DNA of 64,000 nucleotides from JAFGTX01 sp942492225 (GTDB taxonomy: Bacteria; Bacillota; Clostridia; Peptostreptococcales; Acidaminobacteraceae): NCBI GenBank assembly GCA_942492225.1, contig CALODS010000035.1, positions 1 to 64,000 of the forward strand. Reading direction: 5' to 3'. Below the pieces are notes generated by a model. That model was not told where the DNA came from. It saw nothing but the letters and a program-made list of their open reading frames with translations, and searched no databases. Within the stretch, counting starts at the first letter, position 1. Each line of letters starts with the position of its first letter. Made by a program: the position numbers and the translations under genes. Of the stretch, positions 27,566-36,571 are shown one piece after another.

Positions 27566-28707
27566 TTAAGTTAATTCAGCGCCATAATAAATCGCTCTTA
27601 ATAAGATCTCCATCTCCTTTTGATCAACAGGTTCTGGGTTCCTCACTGTTGATCCCTTAAGAGAATTAACAACCAGCTCATCAAAATCCGATAAAAAATT
27701 GACTCCTCCAAAGATGTTTCTTTTAAACACATTGGTATATTCATTTCTTTGTTCAAATCACTAATCGTTTTTGCCATATCATCTATTCTCAACTGTTTTT
27801 CAAGTACTTGTAATTTTTTTGCGACAATGTCATTCTTACGATTATATTTTAGGACATAAGGCAAACAAATACCATTAAGTAAGCCATGACCCATGTTATA
27901 TTGTCCACCAAAAGCATGAGCAATTCCGTGTGACATTCCTAGTCCCACATTATGAAACGCCATTCCTGCAATATTTTGATAGTGGTGTACTTTTTGCCTA
28001 GCTTCTAATGTTCCTTGCTGATAGGACACTGGAAGGTATTTCAATAAGCCTTCTATAGCACCCTTTGCTAAACACTCTGTATAATCATCTAAATTATGAT
28101 TCATATAACATTCAAGTGCGTGAGTAAGGGCATCAAGGCCTGTTTGTGCCACAATGCTTCTCGGCATTGATAAAGTCAATTCACCATCTAAAATTGCAAT
28201 CTTCGGTATAAAGGCTTCTGATTTTAGTCCGATTTTTATATTCTTTTCCTTGAAGGTAATAACTGCCGCTTTAGTCACTTCTGTGCCCGTTCCAGAAGTC
28301 GTTGGTACTGCAATGAATTCATTTTTTAATTGAAATTTAGAAATGTCTGTCTCTAATATCGTCTTAAAATTTATTTCTGGGTATTCGTACATAAATGCCA
28401 TCACCTTTGCGGCATCAATAGGTGACCCTCCACCAATTGCAAGTATGGTATCAGGCTTAAACGCCCTCATTGCGTCAATACCCGCCTCAACTATATTAGT
28501 ATCAGGGTTCATACGCACCCCACTAAATACTTCTACTTTTCTGTTTTGCCCTTCAAGAAGTTTCTGAACCCTATCCATTGTGCCATTCTTAAAAATGGAC
28601 TGACCGCCAACGACAATAAAAATTGCCCGTCCTCTTAATTCTTTAAGATACTCTATTGACCCAGGTCCTGTTACAATACGTTCGCCACAAAACTTTAATT
28701 CTTTCAC
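27566..28707 (-). pseudogene. Iron-containing alcohol dehydrogenase, frameshifted near its end
   Basis: Group III Fe-dependent dehydrogenase. The NAD site GGGSPIDAAKVMA and metal-binding segments (LDALTHALECYM, HGIAHAFGGQ, HGLLNGICLPYV) are intact. At the A6 run 27693-27698 one base appears to be missing. The conceptual frame then ends early in LLRDQQ at 27643, while the expected C-terminal segment (DFDELVVNSLKGSTVRNPEP) continues in another frame to 27566, giving the normal length of about 380. The homopolymer position makes a sequencing error as likely as a mutation. GTG start after AAGGAGTG. It follows the formimidoylglutamase gene by 55 bases. Confidence 0.88.
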
Positions 28708-28762
28708 TTAATCACTCCTTAATATAATCTCTTATGTTTATCATATCAAAGCATACCTTAAG

Positions 28763-29785
28763 TTAAAACACTTCATCGTAATCTAATTCATATACTTCTG
28801 CCAATTGCTGAACAACATGAAAAATCAATGTTGATGCTAAATTGGCCGTTACATTATCACGATCAAACCTTGGAGATACTTCTGCAATGTCGAAACTTAC
28901 CATTTTTTCTGATCGAACAATATGTTTAAGAGCAGTAATTACAATCCAAGGTTGTAGACCTAGAGGTTGCGCACTACTTACACCCGGTGCATAGGGTGAT
29001 GCAAAAACATCTGTACAAATGGTTACATAAATAGCTTCTTTATTTTTCATGAAACGATCGAGAGACGAAAATACATCCACCAATTTTTCTTGTGTAATAT
29101 CTCTTGCTAATTCATAACGCACATTCAAATCTTTTGCTATATTAAATAACTGTCTTGTGTTTCCTCTTTGTTGGATACCCAAGCAGTAATAATCAAAATC
29201 TAATCCTTCATCCTTGCATATATCTGCGATTTGTCTGAACATCGTTCCAGAACTTGCAGTCTCATGATACGGTCTAATATCAAAATGCGCATCAAAATTA
29301 ACGATCCCAAGACGTGGCTTTTCAGATTGTTTTTTCAAGTGATTAATGATGCCACAATAATTACCAAATGCAACCTCATGACCACCCCCCATAACAATCG
29401 GATATAAATTCAACGACAGTACTTTTTCAACCACCGTTGCAAGTGCTGCCTGACTCTCATTAAGGGGAATTTTATCGCCCATAATATCGCCAACATCATA
29501 GAGCTTGAGCCCTTGCTTGAAATGGCAAGGAAGATTCATTAACTCGCGTCGAATATGCTCTGGTCCTTTAACTGCTCCAGTTCTACCTTTATTAAGACGT
29601 ACGCCCTCATCACAACAATAACCAATAAAGGCGATACCAAATTCGCCATCAAAAGCTTTAATCGTTTTATCATTTAAATCAATACATTCTATCCACTGAT
29701 GCCACCTAAAAGCATCATAATCGCTTGTACTGTCGGTCCTACCTGACCAAGTCCCCACTTCAGTAGGACAATAGTGCTTCAACAT
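28763..29785 (-). CDS. hutG: Formimidoylglutamase (ureohydrolase family)
   Basis: Binuclear-manganese ureohydrolase of 340 residues. Metal ligands are seen in GGGHEVAFGN (about 133-142), NFDAHFDIRPY and TDVFASPYAPGVSSAQP, and the pattern is closer to HutG than to agmatinase or arginase. The reaction would release formamide from N-formimino-glutamate in histidine degradation. No other hut gene is in the window, so an agmatinase-like role cannot be excluded. ATG after GGAGATGATTTT. It is followed on the same strand by the Fe-dependent dehydrogenase. Confidence 0.85.
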   Translation of the reverse strand: MLKHYCPTEVGTWSGRTDSTSDYDAFRWHQWIECIDLNDKTIKAFDGEFGIAFIGYCCDEGVRLNKGRTGAVKGPEHIRRELMNLPCHFKQGLKLYDVGDIMGDKIPLNESQAALATVVEKVLSLNLYPIVMGGGHEVAFGNYCGIINHLKKQSEKPRLGIVNFDAHFDIRPYHETASSGTMFRQIADICKDEGLDFDYYCLGIQQRGNTRQLFNIAKDLNVRYELARDITQEKLVDVFSSLDRFMKNKEAIYVTICTDVFASPYAPGVSSAQPLGLQPWIVITALKHIVRSEKMVSFDIAEVSPRFDRDNVTANLASTLIFHVVQQLAEVYELDYDEVF

Positions 29786-29896
29786 AAAATCATCTCCATT
29801 TCATTTACAGATGATACCTCATTTTTGCCAAAAGATATAGTCTCTATTAGAAAAAAATTATGATATTTTAGTTATTTTCTAATAATATACGCCATT

Positions 29897-29931
29897 ACAA
29901 AAAGAGATACTAAAATAGCATCTCTTTTTTA
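29897..29931 (-). terminator. Terminator after lon
   Basis: On the minus strand AAAAGAGATGCTA pairs with TAGTATCTCTTTTT, ending in T residues, 21 bases after the lon stop codon. Confidence 0.8.
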
Positions 29932-29951
29932 TACGTTCATGTTACAGTTGG

Positions 29952-32306
29952 TTAATGTGTTGCAACATCAGATACTGTTTTAAATTTATTATCAAATACA
30001 ATAGGCTTTGGTAATGAAATACCAAGCGCTTCTCTAAATACATCTTCTACTGTTTCTGCAAGAATAAACGTCAAATCTCCGCGAACATCTTCAGGTATAT
30101 CTTGAATATTTTTTTCATTTTCCTTTGGCAAAATAATTCTTCTAATACCCGCTCTATGGGCTGCAAGTACTTTTTCCTTAATACCACCAACTGGCATAAC
30201 CGTACCTCTTAAAGAAATTTCTCCAGTCATAGCTAATTTACTGTCCACTGATTTTCCCAGAACAAGTGATGCCATTGCCGTTAATAAAGATATACCTGCT
30301 GAAGGACCATCTTTAGGGATTGCACCTGCAGGTACATGGATATGGGTATCATATTGTTCAAAATCAATCCCCTCTAAATTTAACGTTAATCGCGATCTGA
30401 TTAAACTCTGTGCGATATGTGCTGATTCCTTCATTACATCACCTAGTTGGCCCGTTAGTTTCATTTGTCCTTTGCCAGGCATCATAGCGCCTTCAATAAA
30501 GAGGATTTCACCACCTACTGGTGTCCAAGCAAGGCCTGTCACCACACCAGGTGGATTAAATGACTTCACTTGTTCATGATGACGTGTTTCATTTCCAAGC
30601 AATGTTTCAAGTTGCTCTGCTTCTACTACTAATGGTAAAGCTAGTTCTTTCATAATAATTTTTTCAGCAGATACTCGAGTCACTTTTGCTAATTGACGCT
30701 TTAGATTTCTAACGCCTGCTTCACGTGTATATTTTTCTATTATTTCGTGAATTGCTTCATCTTCAATTTGCAATTGCGAAGAGTCCAGTCCATGCTCTTC
30801 TAATACTTCTGAAATTAAATGTTTCTTAGCAATATGGAATTTTTCGTGATTCGTATAACTGCTAATATTAATTATCTCCATTCTGTCTCTAAGTGGTGCT
30901 GGAATACCTTCTAAATTATTTGCCGTTGCAATAAAGAATACATCGGATAAATCATATGGTACTGATAAGTAGTGATCTGCAAATGTATTATTTTGCTCTG
31001 GATCTAGTATTTCTAAAAGTGCACTTGCAGGATCACCATGAGCCGATGCAATTAACTTATCCACTTCATCAAGTACAACCACTGGATTTCTTTGCTTTAC
31101 TTTTTTCATTCCTTGAATGATTTTTCCAGGCATTGCACCAATGTAAGTTCGTCGATGCCCACGCATCTCCGCTTCGTCTCTTACGCCACCTAAACTAATT
31201 CTCACGTACTCTCTATCTAAAACCTGAGCAATACTCTTTCCTAAACTCGTTTTACCGGTGCCAGGAGGACCTACCAATAATAGTATTGATCCTTGCTTGT
31301 TTTTCTTAAGTTTCATAACAACGAGATGTTGGATTATACGTTCCTTAACTTTATCAAGTCCATAATGATGCTCATCTAATAAAGCTTTTGCCCGTTCAAT
31401 ATCAATTGGTTTAATGTGAGGTTTCTTCCAAGGTAAACTCACTAGCATCTCTAAGTAGCTCTCAATGACATTTGCCTCTGCACTACTTGGATTTTGTCGT
31501 TTAAGCTTTTTAAACTCATCCAATGCAACCTTCATAATGTCTTTAGGCATTTTTGCTTTTTCAATTAAATCAGCAAAATCCTTTTGTTCACTATTATCAT
31601 CTTCACTTTCACCAAGTTCTTCTTGAATTGCTTTAAGTTGTCTTCTCAGCATCTGTTCTCTGTATTGCTTGCTAACATCTTGCTCCATCTTAGACGCTAA
31701 CTCCATTTGAAATTCTATTGCTGTCTTATGTTCAATAAACATATCAATAAATCTTAAACTTTTCTTTTTGAGTGAAACAATTTCTAAAAACTCTTGTCGT
31801 TCCTCTAAAGATACATTGATAAAAGGCATAAGATACGCAATGAGTTCTGTAATATTATCGATACCATTTAAGTGCTCAATAACCTGCTCCGAACCTGTAA
31901 AATTCTTTGCAACTTCATTAGAAAGTTCTTTAATATACGATAATATTTCCACTTTATTTTTCTCATCTAAATCATCAATATCTGGTAACATGTTATAAGT
32001 TGCTCGCATACCCTCTGATGTTTTAATGAAATCTATGACTTCAATACGTGCCATGACGTCAACTGATAAATCAAATTGACCTTTTGCATTCTTTATACTA
32101 TTTACTTTTATTAAAGTTCCAATGTGATAATAATCATTACCATGTCTATTTAGAACAATCCCAAAATAATCATCCTTTGCGGTTCCATTAAATATATTAT
32201 TTCCTATTGTTTGGCTCACACGAAGGACCATTTCTCTACCTGGCATAAGGACGGTTTGTGGGATTTCAACGACAGCTAAGTCTTTTCTTATATCTTCTAT
32301 TTTCAT
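29952..32306 (-). CDS. lon: ATP-dependent protease Lon
   Basis: 784-residue serine protease with its own AAA+ motor. The N-terminal substrate domain spans about 1-205, followed by the ATPase with Walker A VGPPGTGKTS and Walker B VVVLDEVDKL. The C-terminal protease has the catalytic Ser in KDGPSAGISLL and Lys in PVGGIKEKVLAAHRAG. It degrades misfolded and regulatory proteins in the cytoplasm. I start at the ATG eight bases after AAGGAG (32306). Its promoter carries the same operator-like repeat found at the neighbouring MarR gene. Confidence 0.96.
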   Translation of the reverse strand: MKIEDIRKDLAVVEIPQTVLMPGREMVLRVSQTIGNNIFNGTAKDDYFGIVLNRHGNDYYHIGTLIKVNSIKNAKGQFDLSVDVMARIEVIDFIKTSEGMRATYNMLPDIDDLDEKNKVEILSYIKELSNEVAKNFTGSEQVIEHLNGIDNITELIAYLMPFINVSLEERQEFLEIVSLKKKSLRFIDMFIEHKTAIEFQMELASKMEQDVSKQYREQMLRRQLKAIQEELGESEDDNSEQKDFADLIEKAKMPKDIMKVALDEFKKLKRQNPSSAEANVIESYLEMLVSLPWKKPHIKPIDIERAKALLDEHHYGLDKVKERIIQHLVVMKLKKNKQGSILLLVGPPGTGKTSLGKSIAQVLDREYVRISLGGVRDEAEMRGHRRTYIGAMPGKIIQGMKKVKQRNPVVVLDEVDKLIASAHGDPASALLEILDPEQNNTFADHYLSVPYDLSDVFFIATANNLEGIPAPLRDRMEIINISSYTNHEKFHIAKKHLISEVLEEHGLDSSQLQIEDEAIHEIIEKYTREAGVRNLKRQLAKVTRVSAEKIIMKELALPLVVEAEQLETLLGNETRHHEQVKSFNPPGVVTGLAWTPVGGEILFIEGAMMPGKGQMKLTGQLGDVMKESAHIAQSLIRSRLTLNLEGIDFEQYDTHIHVPAGAIPKDGPSAGISLLTAMASLVLGKSVDSKLAMTGEISLRGTVMPVGGIKEKVLAAHRAGIRRIILPKENEKNIQDIPEDVRGDLTFILAETVEDVFREALGISLPKPIVFDNKFKTVSDVATH

Positions 32307-32377
32307 ATCGATCACTCCTTATATAATTTGTTTTTGTCTATCTAATTGATGTGGCTTTTTTTTAATCAATGGTATTC

Positions 32378-32420
32378 GTTCGAGTACGAACAGTATAGCA
32401 TTAGAGTTTTGTCCTTTCAA
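32378..32420 (-). promoter_or_regulatory. lon promoter with MarR-type operator
   Basis: On the minus strand -35 TTGAAA (32420-32415), a 17-base spacer and -10 TATACT (32397-32392). The -10 is immediately followed by the perfect inverted repeat GTTCGTACTCGAAC (32391-32378). The position over the start site suggests repression. The same motif occupies the same position at the MarR promoter. Confidence 0.65.
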
Positions 32421-32625
32421 GAAACAAACTTTGAACAATTTGTGAACATGACAACTGATCCAAAAAATTAAATCAGGTCGCATCAAGCGACCATAAATGA
32501 TAATAGCAATTCCGTAGAATATATTAGTATATTTTAAACGTATACCCTCTTATTAATTATATGAAGCAGTAACACCTTAATTGCATTAAGATACTCCACT
32601 ATTTCTTTTCTAAAATTATAAAATC
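32421..32625. other. Intergenic region without recognisable gene
   Basis: About 200 bases between the lon promoter and the MarR terminator. I see a short imperfect stem (GGTCGCATCAAGCGACC at about 32476-32492) with no T run, and no convincing start codon with a ribosome site. Confidence 0.5.
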
Positions 32626-32665
32626 CACATTAGAAAGTGTTATCACTTTTCTAATGTGGATTCTT
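32626..32665. terminator. Terminator after the MarR gene
   Basis: AATCCACATTAGAAA pairs with TTTCTAATGTGGATT around a short loop. T-rich sequence follows on the minus strand, so it would end the MarR transcript. Confidence 0.75.
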
Positions 32666-32684
32666 TATAAACAGTTTGTTATAT

Positions 32685-33113
32685 CTAGGAACACGTGCAA
32701 GTCAACACCTTATCAATCATTTTTCCTAATAAAGCCTGTTCTTCGACAGAAAAATCACCAAAGCACTCAGCGAGTATCTCATCCTCTAATATATATAAAC
32801 GTTCTTTCAAATGAATTGCTTTTTCTGTTAAACTCAAATACAAATTCCGTTTATCAGTAGAGCATTCGCATTTTTTAATAAGTCCTAATGCTTCATATTT
32901 TGTAATAATATCAGAAAGTGATGATTTGGATATATTCCACTGTGCTGCCAATTCATTAAATCGAAGCGCTTCACCTGATTCAGGCAATATATAAAATAAA
33001 GGAATATGATTTCTGAGAATTGGCAACTGCGCTTCTTTTAATTTGTATTTTACTTGTTCATCGAGATACGATGACAATTCCCAAATCTTACCTATTATAC
33101 ATCTTGTTTTCAT
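32685..33113 (-). CDS. MarR-family transcriptional regulator (possible lon repressor)
   Basis: 142-residue winged-helix regulator. The recognition region ELAAQWNISKSSLSDIITK is followed by the wing with CSTDKRNLYLSLTEKA. Cysteines occur near the N terminus (RCIIG), in the wing (KKCECST) and in the terminal LTCTCS, which would allow thiol-based sensing, though this is inference. GAGGAGGAAAAA precedes the ATG. Its own promoter and the lon promoter share an operator-like repeat, so I infer autoregulation and control of lon. Confidence 0.88.
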   Translation of the reverse strand: MKTRCIIGKIWELSSYLDEQVKYKLKEAQLPILRNHIPLFYILPESGEALRFNELAAQWNISKSSLSDIITKYEALGLIKKCECSTDKRNLYLSLTEKAIHLKERLYILEDEILAECFGDFSVEEQALLGKMIDKVLTCTCS

Positions 33114-33128
33114 TTTTTCCTCCTCACC

Positions 33129-33173
33129 ATTCGAATACGAACAAATTGTATCATCTCATGAATTTCATGTCAA
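33129..33173 (-). promoter_or_regulatory. MarR promoter with operator-like repeat
   Basis: On the minus strand -35 TTGACA (33173-33168), a 17-base spacer and -10 TACAAT (33150-33145). Two bases later comes GTTCGTATTCGAAT (33142-33129), a one-mismatch version of the perfect repeat at the lon promoter, in the same place relative to the -10. Confidence 0.65.
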
Positions 33174-33262
33174 TTTTGCAAGATTGATTGTTGACATAAA
33201 TTTGGGATTATAATAGGATAAAATAGTTGTTGAGAATAATTATCATTAACCATGGAGGTCCT

Positions 33263-34372
33263 ATGTACTCATCGAGTTCACATGAATCAAAATTATCAGA
33301 AGAACTTTATTTAACAATACAACTTTTATTCTTACTTTTTTTACTTAACAAGTCATTTCCTATGTTTGTGCGACATGCAGAAGTATCACTACAACTTTAT
33401 AGTGTTTTATTTGCTCTTTATTATTTCGGGAAGCTTATTTTTTATTTCAACGAAGACAATCACTTTGTCCCCACGTCAAAATACCTTCCCAATAGATTTT
33501 TGACCTCTGTTGATGGTCTATTTCTGTTTGCTTATATCTATCTTAGTCCAAATGCTAGTTACTTAGAATCATGGATTTTTTTATATCTTGTTTTACAAAG
33601 TATTAGATATCAAATTTCGTCAACACTCTTTTTCGCCTCATTAACTGCATTATTTCATGCTTTTATTCTTTATTTAAATGATGACAGGACTCTCAATGTC
33701 TCATTACTGACCACAACAATTTTTTTATATTATGCCTCTTCCTTTATCATCAGTTTTTCCCTTAGACAACTGCATGTATTGAATGAGGAACGCACGCAAT
33801 TTTTTTTAGAATTAAAAGAAAAAAATAGTGAACTCAAGAAATTAGCGACCACTGACTTCTTAACCGACCTCTATAATCATCAATCCTTTTATATTTATTT
33901 AGATGCCTTAAAAAAACAATCAAAGAAAATAAAACAACCACTTGGACTCGCTTTAATAGATATTGATAATTTCAAAGACATCAACGACACTTATGGCCAC
34001 CTTGTCGGTGATGCAATCTTAAAAGAACTGTCTTTGCTGCTAAAGTCAGAACTACGTTCAAGTGATTATGCAGCGAGATATGGTGGCGAAGAATTTGTTG
34101 TGGCTTTTCCTAATACAACACTCAATCACTCTATAAAACTCGCTGAGCGAATAAAAACAAAAGTTGCTAATCACCGTTTTATACTTGAACACCACATTTT
34201 AAGTGTAACCGTTAGTATTGGCGTTGACTCTTGCCTTACATATGATGAGTCTATTGACGACACCCTCTTTATCAATACAGTGGATTCACTTCTTTACAAA
34301 GCCAAAAAAAACGGAAAGAATCAAGTTCAGTATTTTTTGGAAAAAACGGTTATTGGTGAGACTTTTGATTAA
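33263..34372 (+). CDS. Membrane-bound diguanylate cyclase (GGEEF) with I-site
   Basis: 369-residue c-di-GMP synthase. About six hydrophobic helices fill residues 15-180 with no identifiable ligand domain. A short coiled linker (EERTQFFLELKEKNSELKK) leads to the catalytic domain with TDFLTDLYNHQSF, DIDNFKDINDTYGH and ARYGGEEF. RSSD five residues before GGEEF is a standard inhibitory site. I start at the ATG five bases after GGAGG, ignoring an upstream in-frame TTG-type extension. It is divergent from the MarR gene, with a possible TTGACA/TAGGAT promoter at about 33192. Confidence 0.92.
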   Translation: MYSSSSHESKLSEELYLTIQLLFLLFLLNKSFPMFVRHAEVSLQLYSVLFALYYFGKLIFYFNEDNHFVPTSKYLPNRFLTSVDGLFLFAYIYLSPNASYLESWIFLYLVLQSIRYQISSTLFFASLTALFHAFILYLNDDRTLNVSLLTTTIFLYYASSFIISFSLRQLHVLNEERTQFFLELKEKNSELKKLATTDFLTDLYNHQSFYIYLDALKKQSKKIKQPLGLALIDIDNFKDINDTYGHLVGDAILKELSLLLKSELRSSDYAARYGGEEFVVAFPNTTLNHSIKLAERIKTKVANHRFILEHHILSVTVSIGVDSCLTYDESIDDTLFINTVDSLLYKAKKNGKNQVQYFLEKTVIGETFD

Positions 34373-34411
34373 TCATGGGTATGAACTTAAATAGAACAAG
34401 GGGGAATTAAA

Positions 34412-34849
34412 ATGATTAAGGTTTCAGTTGATCTGCACATAAAATGTTCTGCTAGTGAAGTGTTTAAGTTTATTTCCAACATGGAAAACAATCCCTTATG
34501 GCAACAAGGAATGACCAGCTGCCAGATTATAGACACAATGCCTCTGCGCGTTGGTCAAGAGTACATTCAAGTTTCTCAGTTTCTTGGTAAACGAATCAAC
34601 TCACATTTTAAAATTACTGGTTTCGAAGACAATTACCTTATCAAGGCAACCACTATTGAAAGTCCTTTCCCCATAACATTTACGCGTATTGTGACAGGTG
34701 ATGAAAATAACTGCCACGTTCAAGCATTTCTTGAAGGGGACGCCAGTAAATATTACAAGTTATTAGAACCCTTTATTCAGCGTATGGTCTATAAAACAAT
34801 TCATCAAGATTACTATCGTCTGAAAGATTTAATGGAGCGCCATTCATAG
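34412..34849 (+). CDS. SRPBCC-fold (polyketide cyclase/START-like) protein
   Basis: 145-residue helix-grip protein. The N terminus VSVDLHIKCSASEVFKFISNMENNPLWQQG and a final helix match the SRPBCC superfamily, which binds hydrophobic ligands in a cavity. No catalytic assignment is possible. GGGGGAATTAAA precedes the ATG. It follows the diguanylate cyclase gene by 39 bases on the same strand and is probably cotranscribed. Confidence 0.8.
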   Translation: MIKVSVDLHIKCSASEVFKFISNMENNPLWQQGMTSCQIIDTMPLRVGQEYIQVSQFLGKRINSHFKITGFEDNYLIKATTIESPFPITFTRIVTGDENNCHVQAFLEGDASKYYKLLEPFIQRMVYKTIHQDYYRLKDLMERHS

Positions 34850-34937
34850 GTAATACTTAATCAGTAAAGGCATTTCTCTTGAAAGTTAGAATGAATACTT
34901 CTTCATCGGCCCACTAAGAAAGCATTGCATACAAATT

Positions 34938-34970
34938 AAAAGACTATCATTTGATAGTCTCTTTTATTGA
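34938..34970. terminator. Bidirectional terminator after the SRPBCC gene
   Basis: AAAAGACTATCA pairs with TGATAGTCTCTTTT, with A- and T-runs on the two sides. It lies between two convergent units. Confidence 0.75.
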
Positions 34971-35035
34971 GCCGGCACATTTGCTTATGTCTTTGTGCTG
35001 TTTTCAAGGATTGTGATGCCCGCTTCTTTGCTTCC

Positions 35036-35879
35036 TTACTTTTTCAATGCCAATAGTTCAGATAAATATTCCTTTGTTGGTCCAGGGAATCTTGGCCATT
35101 TGTCTTCATTGAGGCTTTTTTTAGTAACGTTTATCGCTTTCGTTGGACAAAAGTGATAACAACGCATACATGCTATGCATTGAGCGCCAATATGAGCAAT
35201 ACCTTCATGCATCTCAATATTATTCGCCGCACAAATCAGTTCACACTTTTTGCAACCGACACATCTATCCTGCTCCACATAAAGTGCGTCATTCACCTGC
35301 TTGATCAATTGAACCACATGTTTCCTTTGTGTATTGCCTAGAAACTTTCCTATTGGATGATTTCCTTGTATCATTGATTTATTGTCTATTAAGGCTTCAG
35401 CAAATCTAATTGCTTTTCTGCTGGCCTTTGCATTACGTTTCATAATTTTTTCTTCATCCCCATGTCTGAGGGTGTCAACAAAAATTGGCACGTTGAAATT
35501 ATTAGACGTGATAAATTCCTGACCTGATTCATACACATAGCCTTTTTCTTCTAATCGTCTTTTATATACAAGGGCACCATCACCAGAAGCTAGAGCTACA
35601 GTTGTAAAGACACTTAAACTTTTATGTTTTACCGTTGGTAATTTATCTATAAACGACACCATGATTTCTGGTGCAACTGACCCATAAATAGGATAGCCAA
35701 TGACAAGCTTATCCACTTCTGCAATTAAGGTTTCAACCGCGCCTACAGTAGATAGCATTTTATCTTCTATCGAATAACAGGCGACTTCTACATTCTTTGT
35801 TTCCAAAGCAACTTTTAAAGATTTTGCGACATACCATGTATTACCCGTACCACTAAAATACAAAATTCCTATTTTCATT
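35036..35879 (-). CDS. EFR1-type flavodoxin-ferredoxin fusion protein
   Basis: Electron-transfer protein of 281 residues. The N-terminal flavodoxin-like domain has the FMN loop YFSGTGNTWYVAKSL (about 5-19) and VIGYPIYGSVAPEIM. The C-terminal 2x[4Fe-4S] ferredoxin has CVGCKKCELICAAN and CIACMRCYHFCP. Such fusions (EFR1 family) are common in Clostridia; the electron partners are unknown. I start at the ATG six bases after AGGAGG (35879). Longer starts would place the TetR operator inside the coding region. The gene is probably repressed by the adjacent TetR protein. Confidence 0.88.
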
Positions 35880-35901
35880 TTCATCCTCCTAAAAAACATA
35901 A

Positions 35902-35917
35902 CCGACCATTCGGTCAT
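35902..35917. promoter_or_regulatory. TetR operator upstream of the flavodoxin-ferredoxin gene
   Basis: ACCGACCATTCGGTCA contains the perfect inverted repeat GACCATTCGGTC. The same 13-base core occurs upstream of the TetR gene at 36575-36590. Two copies at two neighbouring promoters support a shared repressor. Confidence 0.7.
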
Positions 35918-35931
35918 AAATATAATCTTAT

Positions 35932-35955
35932 AAAAAGAGGAGAAACTCCTCTTAA
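35932..35955 (-). terminator. Terminator after the TetR gene
   Basis: On the minus strand AAGAGGAG pairs with CTCCTCTT around TTT, followed by a T run. Confidence 0.75.
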
Positions 35956-35958
35956 TCT

Positions 35959-36546
35959 TTATTTCATCAATTCTATGTGTCGTATATACTCTTGTGTCTT
36001 AACTTGCCACAGCCTCATAATTTTTTTGCTGTCGGCCTCAATTAAATAGTGTAAGCCCAATCCATCAAGATCTATGGCGATTATTTCTGCGAGTTCTTCC
36101 GAAATCTTTTTTCTGTTAATTGCCTCTATGGCTTCTTTTAAATACACTATAAAATCCCTTTTCAACTGACTTATTTGCGTTTGGTATTTACCCGAGTATA
36201 GGGCCTCATTATAAAATGCAAATAAGGTTCGATAAGCCATCAAATTTTCATCTTTCAAATTAAATGTATTTTCTCCAATCAATTTAAAAAATGTCTCTAA
36301 ATCTTTTATATCATCCGTACCCGTTATACCAGTCATTGCCGAACAGATGGTTGACACAATTTCATAGGGAATTTCATCAATTGAAGCATAATGATGGAAG
36401 ATACTACTTTTACTAATGTTTGCTCTTTCAGCGATTTTATTGGCACTAATGGCTTTTAGTCCACCTTCTGAGATTATCGTCATTGTGGCCTCTATTATTC
36501 TATTTTTGGTTTCCTCGCCTTTAAGCTTGCGTTGATCTTTTTTCAT
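35959..36546 (-). CDS. TetR-family transcriptional repressor
   Basis: 195 residues with an N-terminal TetR helix-turn-helix (KNRIIEATMTIISEGG then AERANISKSSIFHHYAS) and an all-helical ligand domain. I start at the ATG five bases after GGAGG (36546). It is followed by the flavodoxin-ferredoxin gene on the same strand after a terminator. Matching palindromes precede both, so I infer autorepression and repression of that neighbour. Ligand unknown. Confidence 0.9.
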   Translation of the reverse strand: MKKDQRKLKGEETKNRIIEATMTIISEGGLKAISANKIAERANISKSSIFHHYASIDEIPYEIVSTICSAMTGITGTDDIKDLETFFKLIGENTFNLKDENLMAYRTLFAFYNEALYSGKYQTQISQLKRDFIVYLKEAIEAINRKKISEELAEIIAIDLDGLGLHYLIEADSKKIMRLWQVKTQEYIRHIELMK

Positions 36547-36571
36547 ATCTGCCTCCATTATAACAATACAA

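Noticed and set aside
28763..29785. Agmatinase or arginase as the name for the ureohydrolase
   Set aside because: The metal-site segments are closer to formimidoylglutamase, though this is not fully decisive.
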